Source of the DNA: Paenibacillus sp. FSL H8-0537
GTDB lineage: Bacteria > Bacillota > Bacilli > Paenibacillales > Paenibacillaceae
Direction of reading: 5' to 3'
DNA length: 64,000 bases
NCBI RefSeq assembly: GCF_038051995.1
Contig: NZ_CP150290.1
Location: 2,033,501 to 2,097,500, forward strand
Shown here: one piece after another, positions 53,665-62,935 of the stretch
How the letters are laid out: the number at the start of each line of letters is the position of its first letter
How positions within the stretch are numbered: the stretch's first letter is position 1
Translations under genes and position numbers: made by a program
Notes under the pieces: generated by a model
What the model was told of the DNA's origin: nothing
The model's input: only the letters and a program-made list of their open reading frames with translations
Database searches by the model: none

Positions 53665-54915
53665 ATGGCATTTCAAAAATTACCGGGAACGCAGGACATG
53701 CTGCCGGGCTCAATCGACAGCTGGCAGTTCGTCGAGCAGAAGGCGCGCGAAATATGCCGCCGCTTTAATTTTCGCGAAATTCGCACGCCAATCTTCGAAG
53801 CGACCGAGCTGTTCCAGCGCGGCGTAGGCGAAACAACGGACGTTGTAGAGAAAGAGATGTATACGTTCACGGATCGCGGCAATCGCAGCGTGACGCTGCG
53901 TCCAGAGGGCACAGCCGGTGTCGTTCGGGCGTTCGTTGAAAATAAACTGTATGGCGAGCCTGATCTGACGAAGCTGTATTACATCGGCCCTATGTTCCGC
54001 TATGAGCGCCAGCAAGCAGGGCGTTACCGCCAGTTTCACCAGTTCGGCGTTGAGGCGATGGGCTCGGTGAATCCGGCGCTTGATGCCGAGGTTATCGCTT
54101 TGGGCTACACGTTTTATACAGAGGTTGGCCTTAAAGGGGTACGCGTCGAAATCAATTCCGTCGGAACGCCGGAAGTAAGGCTTGCCTTCCGCGAGCGCCT
54201 GCTTGCTTTCCTTGAGCCGAAGCGCGAGCTGCTGTGCAAAGATTGCCAGTCGCGGATGGACCGCAACCCGCTGCGCGTACTGGACTGCAAAGTCGATCAG
54301 AAGCATTTTGAAGGTGCTCCGTCGATTTTGGATAGTTTGGATGAGGAATGCTCAACGCATTTTGAAAAGGTTAAAGCGTATTTGACGGCGATGAATATTC
54401 CGTTCGATGTCAATTCGAAGCTGGTGCGCGGGCTTGATTATTACACGCATACCGCTTTTGAATATAAAGCGGAGGGCATCGGTGCCATCGATACGATTGG
54501 CGGCGGCGGACGCTATAATGGGCTCGTTGCCGATATTGGCGGACCGGATCAGCCGGGCGTTGGTCTTGGCCTCGGGCTGGAGCGGACGATATTGCTCCTG
54601 GAGCACCAGAAGACGGAAGGCATCAAGGAAACGAGCCAGGTCGACGTTTACGTCATCAGCCTTGGCGAGGCAGCAGAGCGTGAGGCGACTAAGATCGTAC
54701 ATGACCTGCGTACAGCAGGCTTGCGCGCTGACCGTGACTACACGGACCGCAAGATGAAGGCGCAGATGAAGTCAGCGGATCGCTTCAAGGCACGTTTTAC
54801 CGCCATTCTCGGCGATGACGAGCTGGAGCGCGGCGAAATTGCCCTGAAAAATATGGAAAGCGGCGAGCAGCGCACCGTAGCAATCAGCGAGCTTGCAGCA
54901 GCGATTCAAGCTTAG
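53665..54915 (+). CDS. hisS: Histidyl-tRNA synthetase
   Basis: Class II synthetase, 416 residues. It starts MAFQKLPGTQDMLPGSIDSW. Class II motifs include FREIRTPIFEATELFQRGVG, the motif 2 region YYIGPMFRYERQQAGRYRQF, and the His-specific LVRGLDYYTHTAFEY, with motif 3 GVGLGLGLERTILLLE. A C-terminal anticodon-binding domain follows. It is governed by the T-box upstream, and aspS follows after 93 bases. Confidence 0.97.
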   Translation: MAFQKLPGTQDMLPGSIDSWQFVEQKAREICRRFNFREIRTPIFEATELFQRGVGETTDVVEKEMYTFTDRGNRSVTLRPEGTAGVVRAFVENKLYGEPDLTKLYYIGPMFRYERQQAGRYRQFHQFGVEAMGSVNPALDAEVIALGYTFYTEVGLKGVRVEINSVGTPEVRLAFRERLLAFLEPKRELLCKDCQSRMDRNPLRVLDCKVDQKHFEGAPSILDSLDEECSTHFEKVKAYLTAMNIPFDVNSKLVRGLDYYTHTAFEYKAEGIGAIDTIGGGGRYNGLVADIGGPDQPGVGLGLGLERTILLLEHQKTEGIKETSQVDVYVISLGEAAEREATKIVHDLRTAGLRADRDYTDRKMKAQMKSADRFKARFTAILGDDELERGEIALKNMESGEQRTVAISELAAAIQA

Positions 54916-55008
54916 AGACTGCGACGAAATAAAGTACCGCACTGGGTACTCATTTCCTCTCAGCTCCTTCGTTCACTAAATCTTTCAAATAAAAGGAGCC
55001 TAACCATT

Positions 55009-56829
55009 ATGTTGAAAACACACCCATGTGGAAAATTAACGAAAAGTGATATTGGACAAACGGTCATTTTGAACGGCTGGGTACAGCGTCGCCGTGACCT
55101 AGGCGGCGTATTGTTTATTGATCTTCGCGACCGTACAGGTATTGTACAAACGGTATTTAACCCTGATTTTTCCGGCGATGCGCTGGCGATTGCTGACCGT
55201 GCCCGCAACGAGTTCGTTCTTGCTGTTCAAGGCACAGTTGTTGAGCGTGACCCAGAGACCGTTAACGCGAACCTGGAAACAGGCGAAATCGAAGTGCGCG
55301 TTGAAAAAATAGAAATTATGAACGCGGCAAAAACACCGCCATTCCCAATCGAAGACGGCGTTGAAGTTGACGAGTCGCTGCGCTTGAAATACCGTTACCT
55401 TGATCTGCGTCGTCCGGAAATGCAAAAAACATTGCTGCTCCGTTCGAAAGCAGCGAAGATTTTCCGCGACTTCCTTGACGGAGAAGGCTTTATTGACGTT
55501 GAAACGCCAATTTTGACCAAGAGCTCACCAGAAGGTGCCCGTGATTATTTGGTACCAAGCCGCGTGCATGAAGGCGAATTTTTTGCCCTGCCGCAATCGC
55601 CGCAAATTTTCAAGCAATTGCTAATGGTCGGCGGCATTGAGCGTTATTATCAAATCGCTCGCTGCTTCCGCGATGAGGATCTTCGCGCAGACCGTCAGCC
55701 TGAGTTCACACAAGTCGATATTGAAACTTCCTTCCTGTCACAGGATCAATTGCTGGGCATGATGGAGCAGCTTGCTGCAAGATTGTTCCGCGAGACAGTA
55801 GGCGTGGAGCTTGCGCTTCCGTTCCAACGCATTACGTATGAAGATGCCATCAATAAATATGGCTCCGATAAGCCTGACCTGCGCTTCGGCATGGAAATTC
55901 AAGATATTACCGATATTGTAGCGACTAGCGAAGTGAAGGTATTCGCAAGCGTAGCAGCATCCGGCGGCGTCGTGAAGGCATTCAACGCTAAGGGCTGTGG
56001 CGGCTGGAGCCGTAAAGAGCTTGACGATCTGCAGCCGTTCGCTGCTCGTTATGGCGGTAAGGGCCTAGCTTGGATTACGGTGAAGGATGGCGAATGGCGC
56101 GGTCCAATCGTGAAGTTCCTGAAACCGGAGGAAATCGCGGCATTGACTGAGCGTCTTCAAGTTGAAGATGGCGACTTGCTTACATTTTCTGCTGACAAGC
56201 AAAAAGTTGTTGTTGATGTCATGGGCAATCTGCGCCTGAAAGTGGGCCGCGAGCTTGGCTTGATCGACGACACTAAATTTAAGTTCGTATGGGTCGTAGA
56301 CTTCCCGCTTCTTGGCTGGGATGAGGATGCGCAGCGTTATGTAGCCGAGCATCATCCGTTCACACGTCCGCATGAGGATGATCTGCACCTGTTTGATACA
56401 GATCCAGGCAAAATCCGCGCACAAGCTTATGATATCGTCCTGAACGGCTATGAAGTAGGCGGAGGCTCGATGCGTATTTACAAGCGTGAAGTACAGGAGA
56501 AAATGTTCAATGCGCTCGGTTTGTCGCCGGAAACAGCACAGCAGAACTTCGGTTACCTGCTGGATGCTTTTGAATACGGTACGCCTCCGCATGGCGGCAT
56601 TGCTTTCGGCTTCGACCGTCTCATCATGCTGCTGGCTGGCCGCACGAACCTGCGTGAAACGATTGCATTCCCGAAAACAGCGAACGCAACCGATCTGCTG
56701 TGCAATGCGCCGTCCGAGGTTGAGCTATCCCAATTAGAGCAGCTTCATATTCGTACAGTGCCTAAGCCTGCAAAACAGCCTGCACCAGTAGGAGCAGCAC
56801 CAGAAGCGCCACAAGCACCACAAGCTTAA
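55009..56829 (+). CDS. aspS: Aspartyl-tRNA synthetase
   Basis: Class II synthetase, 606 residues. The N-terminal OB anticodon-binding domain includes [20 protein letters not shown]. Motif 2 is in [20 protein letters not shown], a bacterial GAD insertion lies about 290-420, and motif 3 is [15 protein letters not shown]. The C-terminus carries a Pro/Ala/Gln-rich tail beyond the normal end. In this layout hisS and aspS share one T-box leader. Confidence 0.97.
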   Translation: MLKTHPCGKLTKSDIGQTVILNGWVQRRRDLGGVLFIDLRDRTGIVQTVFNPDFSGDALAIADRARNEFVLAVQGTVVERDPETVNANLETGEIEVRVEKIEIMNAAKTPPFPIEDGVEVDESLRLKYRYLDLRRPEMQKTLLLRSKAAKIFRDFLDGEGFIDVETPILTKSSPEGARDYLVPSRVHEGEFFALPQSPQIFKQLLMVGGIERYYQIARCFRDEDLRADRQPEFTQVDIETSFLSQDQLLGMMEQLAARLFRETVGVELALPFQRITYEDAINKYGSDKPDLRFGMEIQDITDIVATSEVKVFASVAASGGVVKAFNAKGCGGWSRKELDDLQPFAARYGGKGLAWITVKDGEWRGPIVKFLKPEEIAALTERLQVEDGDLLTFSADKQKVVVDVMGNLRLKVGRELGLIDDTKFKFVWVVDFPLLGWDEDAQRYVAEHHPFTRPHEDDLHLFDTDPGKIRAQAYDIVLNGYEVGGGSMRIYKREVQEKMFNALGLSPETAQQNFGYLLDAFEYGTPPHGGIAFGFDRLIMLLAGRTNLRETIAFPKTANATDLLCNAPSEVELSQLEQLHIRTVPKPAKQPAPVGAAPEAPQAPQA

Positions 56830-56907
56830 TGGAATGGGCGGGCGAAATTGCCCGCCTTCCCACCCTAGATGCATGGAATAGATTACGGAAGGGACGGCGA
56901 TTTTTAG

Positions 56908-57663
56908 ATGCTGCACCAATTTTCACGCACGGAGCTGGCAATCGGGCCGGAAGGCCTCGAGCTGATGAAAGGGAGCACGGTAGCGGTGCTTGGTATCGGC
57001 GGCGTGGGCGGCATTGCTGCTGAGGCGCTTGCCCGTACAGGCATTGGCCGTATTATTTTGGTCGATAAAGATGTTGTCGATATTACAAACGTCAATCGCC
57101 AGATCCATGCGCTTACGACGACCGTTGGCGAGCCGAAGGCAGACTTGATGCGCGACCGCATTAAGCTCATTAACCCAGAGTGCGACGCGGTATCTCTGCG
57201 CATGTTTTATACGGAAGAGACGTTCGAGAAATTTTTTGAATATCCGATTGATTATGTGGTCGATGCTTCCGATACGATTTCGTACAAAATCCATTTGATC
57301 AAGCAATGCCTGGAGCGCAAAATTCCGATTATTTCGAGCATGGGCGCCGCTAACAAAATGGACCCGACGAAATTTGAAGTGGTGGATATTTCCAAAACCC
57401 ACACCGATCCTATTGCCCGCGTTGTGCGGCAGAGACTGCGCAAGGAAGGCATTCATAAAGGCGTGAAGGTTGTGTTCTCCTCGGAGACGCCGAAGAAGCC
57501 GCGTCAAGATGTGACGCAGCGCATCGTGCCCGAGAACGCGCCGGAAATTCGCAAGGCACAGCAGCCGCCAGCGAGCAATGCATTTGTTCCTCCAGTGGCG
57601 GGGCTGATTATGGTCAGTGTCGTCGTGCAGGATCTGCTGGCGAAGGCAGATATTACAGTCTAG
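56908..57663 (+). CDS. tcdA: tRNA threonylcarbamoyladenosine dehydratase TcdA
   Basis: E1-like (ThiF/MoeB) enzyme that cyclises t6A37 to ct6A in tRNA using ATP. The 251-residue protein has VAVLGIGGVGGIAAEALART (nucleotide-binding) near residues 25-44, LVDKDVVDITNVNRQIHAL, and DASDTISYKIHLIKQCLE. It matches YrvM, which follows aspS in B. subtilis. The C-terminal catalytic-type region lies before SSMGAANKMDPTKFEVVDI. Confidence 0.94.
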   Translation: MLHQFSRTELAIGPEGLELMKGSTVAVLGIGGVGGIAAEALARTGIGRIILVDKDVVDITNVNRQIHALTTTVGEPKADLMRDRIKLINPECDAVSLRMFYTEETFEKFFEYPIDYVVDASDTISYKIHLIKQCLERKIPIISSMGAANKMDPTKFEVVDISKTHTDPIARVVRQRLRKEGIHKGVKVVFSSETPKKPRQDVTQRIVPENAPEIRKAQQPPASNAFVPPVAGLIMVSVVVQDLLAKADITV

Positions 57664-57691
57664 GCAAGCCCGGCTTACAGCCAAATAAAAT

Positions 57692-57739
57692 AAACCAGAG
57701 CGGATATGCACAGGCATATCATGGGCTCTGGTTTTTTTG
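57692..57739 (+). terminator. Intrinsic terminator after tcdA
   Basis: aaaccagagc (57692-57701) pairs with gctctggttt (57725-57734), with an inner gatatgc/gcatatc stem (57703-57709 with 57714-57720) and a T run. Confidence 0.88.
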
Positions 57740-57753
57740 TTGCATAAGCATGT

Positions 57754-58518
57754 TTATTTCTGAAACTCCTTCGGCATAAAGCCCGTCATTTGCTTGAAGA
57801 TGCGGCTGAAATAAAACGGGTCGCTATATCCGACCTGCTCCCCAACCTCCTTGATAGAGAGATGAGCATGATTGCGAAGCAAATATTTCGCTTCGTTGAT
57901 ACGCAGCGACATCAAATAGCGGGAAGGGGACTCCTCCGTATGCTTCATAAAAACTTTGCTCAAGTGGGAGGCGGTAAAATTGAAGCTGCGGGCAATTTGC
58001 TCCAGGCTGAGATTCTCCCTGTAATGCTCGCGTATGAAGCCTTGTACCATTTGCACCAATTCATTCGTATCCGTATCCGCTTCGCTTGGCTGGAGGCTTT
58101 TCACCGGGGGGTTATAATCAGTCCGTTCCGCTTCAATTAGTGTCTTTACGCGATTGTATACCCGCGCAAGCTCAGAGGTTGCAATCGGCTTCAGCAAATA
58201 TTCAATGACATTGTACTGAATCGCTTGCCGCGCGTATTCAAAATCCGCAAAGCCGCTTGTAATAATTTTGCGCATGCGTGGATAATAGCGGTGGATGGAC
58301 CCAATGAGCTCAATGCCATCCATGACGGGCATCCGAATATCGGTAATGAGCAGATCCGGCTGCTCCCGCTTCACAAGCTCGAGCGCTTCTTTGCCATCCT
58401 GGGCGGAGCCGACAATTTGAATGGCCTGATCAAGACCTTCGAGCTTGCGCACCAGCGTACCTCGGATGATAACTTCGTCTTCGGCAATAACAACTTTAAT
58501 GACGTTTGCTTGAGCCAT
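57754..58518 (-). CDS. Response regulator with AraC-type output (YesN family)
   Basis: A 254-residue two-component response regulator. The receiver domain covers about 1-120: VVIAEDE acidic pocket, the phospho-acceptor aspartate in LLITDIRMPVMDG, and the lysine in YLLKPI. The C-terminal AraC domain has LSLEQIARSFNFTASHLSKV and IKEVGEQVGYSDPFYFSRIF. In Paenibacillus such regulators usually pair with a YesM-type histidine kinase and control sugar uptake, but no kinase is adjacent here, so it is an orphan. ATG 58518 after gggagg is chosen; the frame is open 35 codons further. Confidence 0.9.
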   Translation of the reverse strand: MAQANVIKVVIAEDEVIIRGTLVRKLEGLDQAIQIVGSAQDGKEALELVKREQPDLLITDIRMPVMDGIELIGSIHRYYPRMRKIITSGFADFEYARQAIQYNVIEYLLKPIATSELARVYNRVKTLIEAERTDYNPPVKSLQPSEADTDTNELVQMVQGFIREHYRENLSLEQIARSFNFTASHLSKVFMKHTEESPSRYLMSLRINEAKYLLRNHAHLSIKEVGEQVGYSDPFYFSRIFKQMTGFMPKEFQK

Positions 58519-58724
58519 GAGCGAATGCCTCCCTTTGCCGGTTTTGTTTGCCACCAATTCTAATAGCGGCCCCGCCTTCAGAGCAGTTGTAAAGTTGAAA
58601 TGGGCCGCTGCCCATGCTGGCAAGCGAATCTGTTGCAGGTCGCTTGAGCAGACCAGAGGACCAAAGGCATGCCATACGACTAATAAAATAAATCCAACAG
58701 TTCACGCGCACCGTCGCTGCTTTC

Positions 58725-58753
58725 ATTTTGCTGCTAGGCGGACGTTTTGTCAA
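58725..58753 (-). promoter_or_regulatory. Sigma-A promoter for the orphan response regulator
   Basis: On the minus strand TTGACA (58753-58748), a 17-base spacer and CAAAAT (58730-58725). This leaves a leader of about 200 bases. An AAGCGCTT palindrome at 58765-58772, the core of CcpA cre sites, lies just upstream, but its flanks match poorly. Confidence 0.6.
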
Positions 58754-58896
58754 AGACTTTTTGTAAGCGCTTCACAAATAACTGGCAAGTGTTAAAAGCC
58801 AGCAGTGCATTCATCCCTATAGGGGAGCGATATGACAAAAGCCGTGCCTGTGGTGGAGCCTATTTTGTGCGAGCTTTTCAGTAATGAGCAAAATGA

Positions 58897-58932
58897 AAAA
58901 GCGCATACCGATTGAATATCGGTACACGCTTT
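58897..58932 (-). terminator. Terminator of the FusB-like gene
   Basis: Read on the minus strand, aaagcg (58932-58927) pairs with cgcttt (58903-58898) and accgat with atcggt inside, followed by a T run. Confidence 0.82.
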
Positions 58933-58951
58933 AGGTAAACCCGTCTTTAAA

Positions 58952-59605
58952 TTATCCGATTACCGCATCGATGAACTTTTCCAGTGCGGTCGTATTTGTA
59001 ATGTTTTTATTGCAATCATCGCTTTTGGCGCACATATAGTTTCCGATGGCTTTGTAGTAGTCGGGTGATGTGCCCGCGGGCCTTTTTTTCGTTATGGCGG
59101 AAAATAAAGCAAGCTCCTCGAACCGATTGCACACAAAGCAATAGTTTTTCTTGTTGGCCCGGTTGTAGCGGCCTTCGACGCCAACAAACTGCCCATTTAT
59201 CGGATAAACGATAAACAGCTTATTGCTCGCAATATCAATCCAGCTTAAATAAGTGACATAGCGATAGTCGATAGCGGCTAGATCGGGCAGCCTGAGCTTT
59301 TTATTTTTGGGAAAAAGCTTCTGTATCTGTTTGGCTGTAATGGCTGGAAACTCCGTCAAATAGGCTTCCAGATCCCGCAAATACTTGGCAAAATCCTCTT
59401 TCGTCCTCAGCGTAGAAACGGCCTCAAGCATTTGCTTCTGCTCGGCGGTGGCGGCTGGGAACATCTCCATAATTTTAGATTCTGCCGTATATTTAACGGA
59501 CTCCAAAATTTTCAAATCGACAACCGTGCCAAGCGCATGCTGCAAAATACCGGCTTGTTTTTTTATCTCATTATATTGATGGTTTCTAATAAATGGTTCA
59601 CGCAT
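58952..59605 (-). CDS. Elongation factor G-binding protein, FusB/FusC-like
   Basis: A 217-residue protein of the FusB family. Such proteins bind EF-G and free it from fusidic-acid-stalled ribosomes. The N-terminal helical half starts MREPFIRNHQYNEIKKQAG. The C-terminal EF-G-binding domain has the four-ligand zinc site C156, C159 (YCFVCNR) and C192, C198 (MCAKSDDC), with GQFVGVEGRYNRANKK between. Chromosomal homologues are common in Bacillales; whether this one gives resistance cannot be told from sequence. It lies alone, divergent from rarA. Confidence 0.9.
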   Translation of the reverse strand: MREPFIRNHQYNEIKKQAGILQHALGTVVDLKILESVKYTAESKIMEMFPAATAEQKQMLEAVSTLRTKEDFAKYLRDLEAYLTEFPAITAKQIQKLFPKNKKLRLPDLAAIDYRYVTYLSWIDIASNKLFIVYPINGQFVGVEGRYNRANKKNYCFVCNRFEELALFSAITKKRPAGTSPDYYKAIGNYMCAKSDDCNKNITNTTALEKFIDAVIG

Positions 59606-59923
59606 TTAGGTTCAGCCCCTTATTTGTTTTGATCATGCAGAAAATAAGGTGCAAAGCCAAGTATTAGAAACGACATAAGCGTGGCTGGGAGATAACGTAT
59701 CAGTTATGAGTACGCCCTTGCAAAGTATCGCTTCTAAAACAAGCTCTGCAGTGGGCTGTGCCAATCCGGCAATCTCGTATTGCCATCCATACCGACCCCC
59801 TTTTCAATGAATTACCGTTTATTATAATCAAAAAAACCTTCTTTCTCAACAGCCAATCCCATGGCGCGATAAAAAGCGAATATGCTATGATCGATAAGAA
59901 TAGAAAAGAAGGTTGTGAGGCAT

Positions 59924-61243
59924 ATGGATTTATTTTCTTATCAGGAAGCGGAGACGCCGCGGGCGAGGCTGCTAGCCGACCGCATGCGACCGCAGACGCT
60001 GGATGAATATATTGGGCAAGAGCATATCGTTGGAGAGGACAAGCTGCTGCGCCGGGCGATTGAAGGGGATCAGGTGTCATCCATTTTGTTGTACGGCCCG
60101 CCGGGCTGCGGCAAGACGACGCTTGCCAACATTATTTCCAAGCGGACAGCGGGCGAGTTCGTCAAGCTGAACGCCGTTGACGCTACGGTGAAGGATGTGC
60201 GCGAAGTTATTGAGCAAGCCCGTCTGAGCAAAACGATGTATGGCAAAAAAACAATTTTGTTCCTCGACGAGGTGCATCGCTTCAACACGGCAAGACAAGA
60301 TGCGCTGCTGCCGGCGGTTGAGCAGGGCATCATCATTTTTATTGGCGCGACGACGGAAAATCCATTCCACCATGTAAATGGGGCGCTTCTGTCACGCTCG
60401 ACACTGTTTCAATTGGAGCCGCTAGGTCCGCAGCATGCGCTGGAGTCCATGAAGCGGGCGCTGGCCGATAAAGGCCGCGGGCTGGGCTTTATGGAGCTGC
60501 ACTGCGACGAGGAGGCGCTGGCGCATATCGCGAATATGGCAGGCGGCGACATTCGCCGCGCTTTGAACGCGCTGGAGCTGGCCGCTGTGACGACACCTTC
60601 TGAGCCGGACGGCTCGGTACATATTACGCTGGAGGTGGCGCAGGAATCGATACGCAACCGTGCGGTCAAAGCGGATCAATCGACGCAATATGATGTGCTG
60701 TCTGCGTTTCATAAAAGCGTTCGCGGCTCCAGCGATGCAGCGCTGTTCTGGTTTTTGTACGCGGTGGAGAAGCTTGGCATGGACCCGATGACGTTTATCC
60801 GCCGGCTGATCGTCGCTTGCAGCGAGGACATTGGCCTTGCGAATCCGCAAGCGATGGTGCAGGCGGTAACGGCGATGGATGCTTATCACAAAATCGGCTG
60901 GCCGGAGGCGAAATACAATGTGTCACAAGCGATTTTGTTCGCGGTAGAAAGCCCAAAATCGAATGCAACGGCGATGGCGATCGGCAAGGCGATGACGATG
61001 ATGGAGGGGCTGGGCGCAGCCGAAGTGCCGCTGCATTTACGCGATACGCATTATAAAGGCTCGGCGCAGCTTGGTCACGAAGGCTACAAGTACCCGCATG
61101 ATTATCCGGGGCATTATGTGCAGCAGCAATATTTGCCAGACAAGTTGCGGGAAATGAGCTTTTACCAGGCATCCGAACAGGGCATGGAGGATAAAATCCG
61201 GCAAAACCAAGAGCTGCGGAAACGTCCGAAAGGGAAGAAGTAG
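59924..61243 (+). CDS. rarA: Replication-associated recombination protein RarA (MgsA)
   Basis: AAA+ ATPase acting at stalled replication forks, 439 residues. It has MDLFSYQEAETPRARLLADR, RPQTLDEYIGQEHIVGEDKL, Walker A YGPPGCGKTT, Walker B LFLDEVHRFN, sensor 1 FIGATTENP, and the C-terminal tetramerisation domain with HYKGSAQLGHEGYKYPHDYP. ATG 59924 is preferred to GTG 59915. It corresponds to B. subtilis yrvN, after yrvM (tcdA). Confidence 0.95.
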   Translation: MDLFSYQEAETPRARLLADRMRPQTLDEYIGQEHIVGEDKLLRRAIEGDQVSSILLYGPPGCGKTTLANIISKRTAGEFVKLNAVDATVKDVREVIEQARLSKTMYGKKTILFLDEVHRFNTARQDALLPAVEQGIIIFIGATTENPFHHVNGALLSRSTLFQLEPLGPQHALESMKRALADKGRGLGFMELHCDEEALAHIANMAGGDIRRALNALELAAVTTPSEPDGSVHITLEVAQESIRNRAVKADQSTQYDVLSAFHKSVRGSSDAALFWFLYAVEKLGMDPMTFIRRLIVACSEDIGLANPQAMVQAVTAMDAYHKIGWPEAKYNVSQAILFAVESPKSNATAMAIGKAMTMMEGLGAAEVPLHLRDTHYKGSAQLGHEGYKYPHDYPGHYVQQQYLPDKLREMSFYQASEQGMEDKIRQNQELRKRPKGKK

Positions 61244-61304
61244 CCGTTTGAAGAATAAGATGGAAACCTTCTAATGCCGGCCTTGGTATGGAGGCTCAGG
61301 AAAA

Positions 61305-61769
61305 TTGCAAAGCGAGAACCAAAACTCTTTGTCGAGTGGACTCTGTTGTATCCCGTTCCCTGTTCTTTTCTCTTTGGTTTATTATTATATTGAGGTGTTT
61401 AAAATATATTATATGTGGTTGTTTGTATCTTTTTTAGTTTCTTTATGGATGGTGTCTTTTTACCCGAATTACAATGACAATGAGTTCGTGCTTTTTACTG
61501 ATATTACAACCATATTGTTTTTTTTACCTGGTTTCTTTCTTATGTTTTATTCTATACTCGTACAACTATTGTTATTACTTGTTAAGAAAGCAGGTGCAAT
61601 AGCTCCGTTAGCGATTATACTTTATATCCTGAATACAGTGGTCGTATCTTTTATTACTAGTTATTCGAGTATCTTTTTGAATATAGCCATTTCTATTGTG
61701 TGTTCATCGCTATCCATCATTCATTTTTTTATTTCACTGTACTTAAAAAAGCGTTTGGCTCCGATTTAG
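61305..61769 (+). CDS. Small integral membrane protein of unknown function
   Basis: A 154-residue protein with about four membrane segments (including IPFPVLFSLVYYYIEVFKIY, ILFFLPGFFLMFYSILVQLL, IILYILNTVVVSFITSY) and almost no soluble part. The start is TTG 61305 after ggaggct. The gene is strikingly AT-rich compared with rarA and the FAH gene on either side, which points to recent acquisition. No family was recognised. Confidence 0.6.
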   Translation: MQSENQNSLSSGLCCIPFPVLFSLVYYYIEVFKIYYMWLFVSFLVSLWMVSFYPNYNDNEFVLFTDITTILFFLPGFFLMFYSILVQLLLLLVKKAGAIAPLAIILYILNTVVVSFITSYSSIFLNIAISIVCSSLSIIHFFISLYLKKRLAPI

Positions 61770-61909
61770 GCAGGCCAAGCACGATCTGCGAAGGAATAGA
61801 AACGAAGCAGACGGATCGTGGGGATGAGGTCTACACTTTACGCGGGTGCGACCAAGATGACACGGTAGAAAACTCTTTCTGGGCCGCCGACCCGGATTCC
61901 ACAAAATAA
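61770..61909 (+). pseudogene. Probable C-terminal gene fragment
   Basis: Between the AT-rich membrane gene and the FAH gene, one frame reads ICEGIETKQTDRGDEVYTLR then GCDQDDTVENSFWAADPDST and ends at TAA 61907-61909. It has protein-like composition but no plausible start; the only upstream ATG (61700) lies inside the membrane protein gene. It looks like the 3' end of a gene whose 5' part was replaced by the AT-rich insert. Low certainty. Confidence 0.35.
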
Positions 61910-61936
61910 CACCAAACAAAGGAGCTGTATAAACCT

Positions 61937-62842
61937 ATGAAGCTGTTAACATTTACGGAGCAAGGTGCAGAGCGTTTGGGAGTAAAGACGGAGCAAGGCA
62001 TTCTCGATGTGGCGGCAGCCAGCGTAGCTTGTAAAGGCAGTGCATCCGTACCTCAAAATATTCATCAGGTCATTGAAGGCGGGGCGGAGGCCGTTGAAGC
62101 CCTTCACCGTCTGGCGGACGAAGCGATCAGCCGTGCCGCTGAGCTTGGCCCTGTATTTCTCGATGAAGCGGAGCTGGTGTTTGCCCCTGCTGTGACAAGC
62201 CCTGGCAAAATTCTTTGCATAGGCCTTAATTACCGCAAGCATGCGGAGGAGTCCAATGCGGCCATTCCCGAGGTGCCGATTTTGTTCAGCAAATTTAGCA
62301 ATACGCTCGCTGCCCATGGAGAAGCGGTGCCGCTTCCTATTGCTTCCGAGAAGGTGGATTACGAGGCAGAGCTAGCGATTGTCATCGGCAAAGAAGCGAA
62401 GCATGTGACGGAGGAGGAAGCGCTCAGCTACGTATTCGGCTACTGCGCGGCCAATGATTTGTCGGCTCGCGATTTGCAAATGCGGACAGGCCAGTGGCTG
62501 CTGGGCAAAACCTGCGACAAATTTGCGCCGCTTGGCCCTTATCTCGTAACAGCGGACGAGGTAGGCAATCCGAATGAGCTGGAGATGAAATGTATCGTAA
62601 ACGGCGAGGTGCGTCAGCACTCGAACACGAGCGATATGATTTTTAACTGCAAGGAAATCGTCAGCTATGTTTCGCGCCATATGACGCTGTCGCCGGGTGA
62701 TGTCATTTTGACGGGTACGCCTGAAGGCGTCATGCTCGGTTATCCGGTGGACAAGCAAAGCTATCTCAAGGCAGGAGACCATGTTACGATCGAAATCGAA
62801 AAGCTTGGCAGCTTGACGAATCTAATGGTTCTGGAAACATAA
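61937..62842 (+). CDS. Fumarylacetoacetate hydrolase family protein (YisK-like)
   Basis: A 301-residue FAH-superfamily enzyme. Signatures are ILCIGLNYRKHAEES, the metal-binding acid region EKVDYEAELAIVIGKEAK, NDLSARDLQ, GKTCDKFAPLGPYLVT, and DVILTGTPEGVMLGY. Members include acylpyruvate hydrolases and oxaloacetate decarboxylase (YisK); the exact substrate is open. The ATG follows aaaggagctg. It is a single-gene unit with its own terminator. Confidence 0.92.
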   Translation: MKLLTFTEQGAERLGVKTEQGILDVAAASVACKGSASVPQNIHQVIEGGAEAVEALHRLADEAISRAAELGPVFLDEAELVFAPAVTSPGKILCIGLNYRKHAEESNAAIPEVPILFSKFSNTLAAHGEAVPLPIASEKVDYEAELAIVIGKEAKHVTEEEALSYVFGYCAANDLSARDLQMRTGQWLLGKTCDKFAPLGPYLVTADEVGNPNELEMKCIVNGEVRQHSNTSDMIFNCKEIVSYVSRHMTLSPGDVILTGTPEGVMLGYPVDKQSYLKAGDHVTIEIEKLGSLTNLMVLET

Positions 62843-62849
62843 CCAGTAT

Positions 62850-62899
62850 AAAAAAGCAAGGAAGCCGAGGCTAATGCCGCCAGCGTCCTTGCTTTTTTT
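62850..62899. terminator. Bidirectional terminator between FAH and CopD genes
   Basis: aaaaaagcaagga (62850-62862) pairs with tccttgctttttt (62886-62898). A run of A on the left and T on the right suits both converging genes. Confidence 0.87.
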
Positions 62900-62935
62900 C
62901 GATAAAACCGATAAGTGCTTCAGAGATCCATCGCT

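Larger units (their letters stand above)
58519..58951. other. Intergenic region between response regulator and FusB-like gene
   Basis: About 430 bases without a supported gene. It contains the leader and promoter of the response regulator (to about 58775) and the terminator of the FusB-like gene (58897-58932). The stretch between about 58775 and 58895 shows nothing I can name. Confidence 0.6.

Noticed and set aside
58519..58623. 35-codon extension of the response regulator
   Set aside because: Receiver domains begin close to the VIKVVIAEDE segment; ATG 58518 has a good ribosome binding site and the extension has no domain similarity.
58765..58772. AAGCGCTT palindrome as a CcpA cre site
   Set aside because: Core matches, but the outer positions of the 14-base consensus mostly do not.
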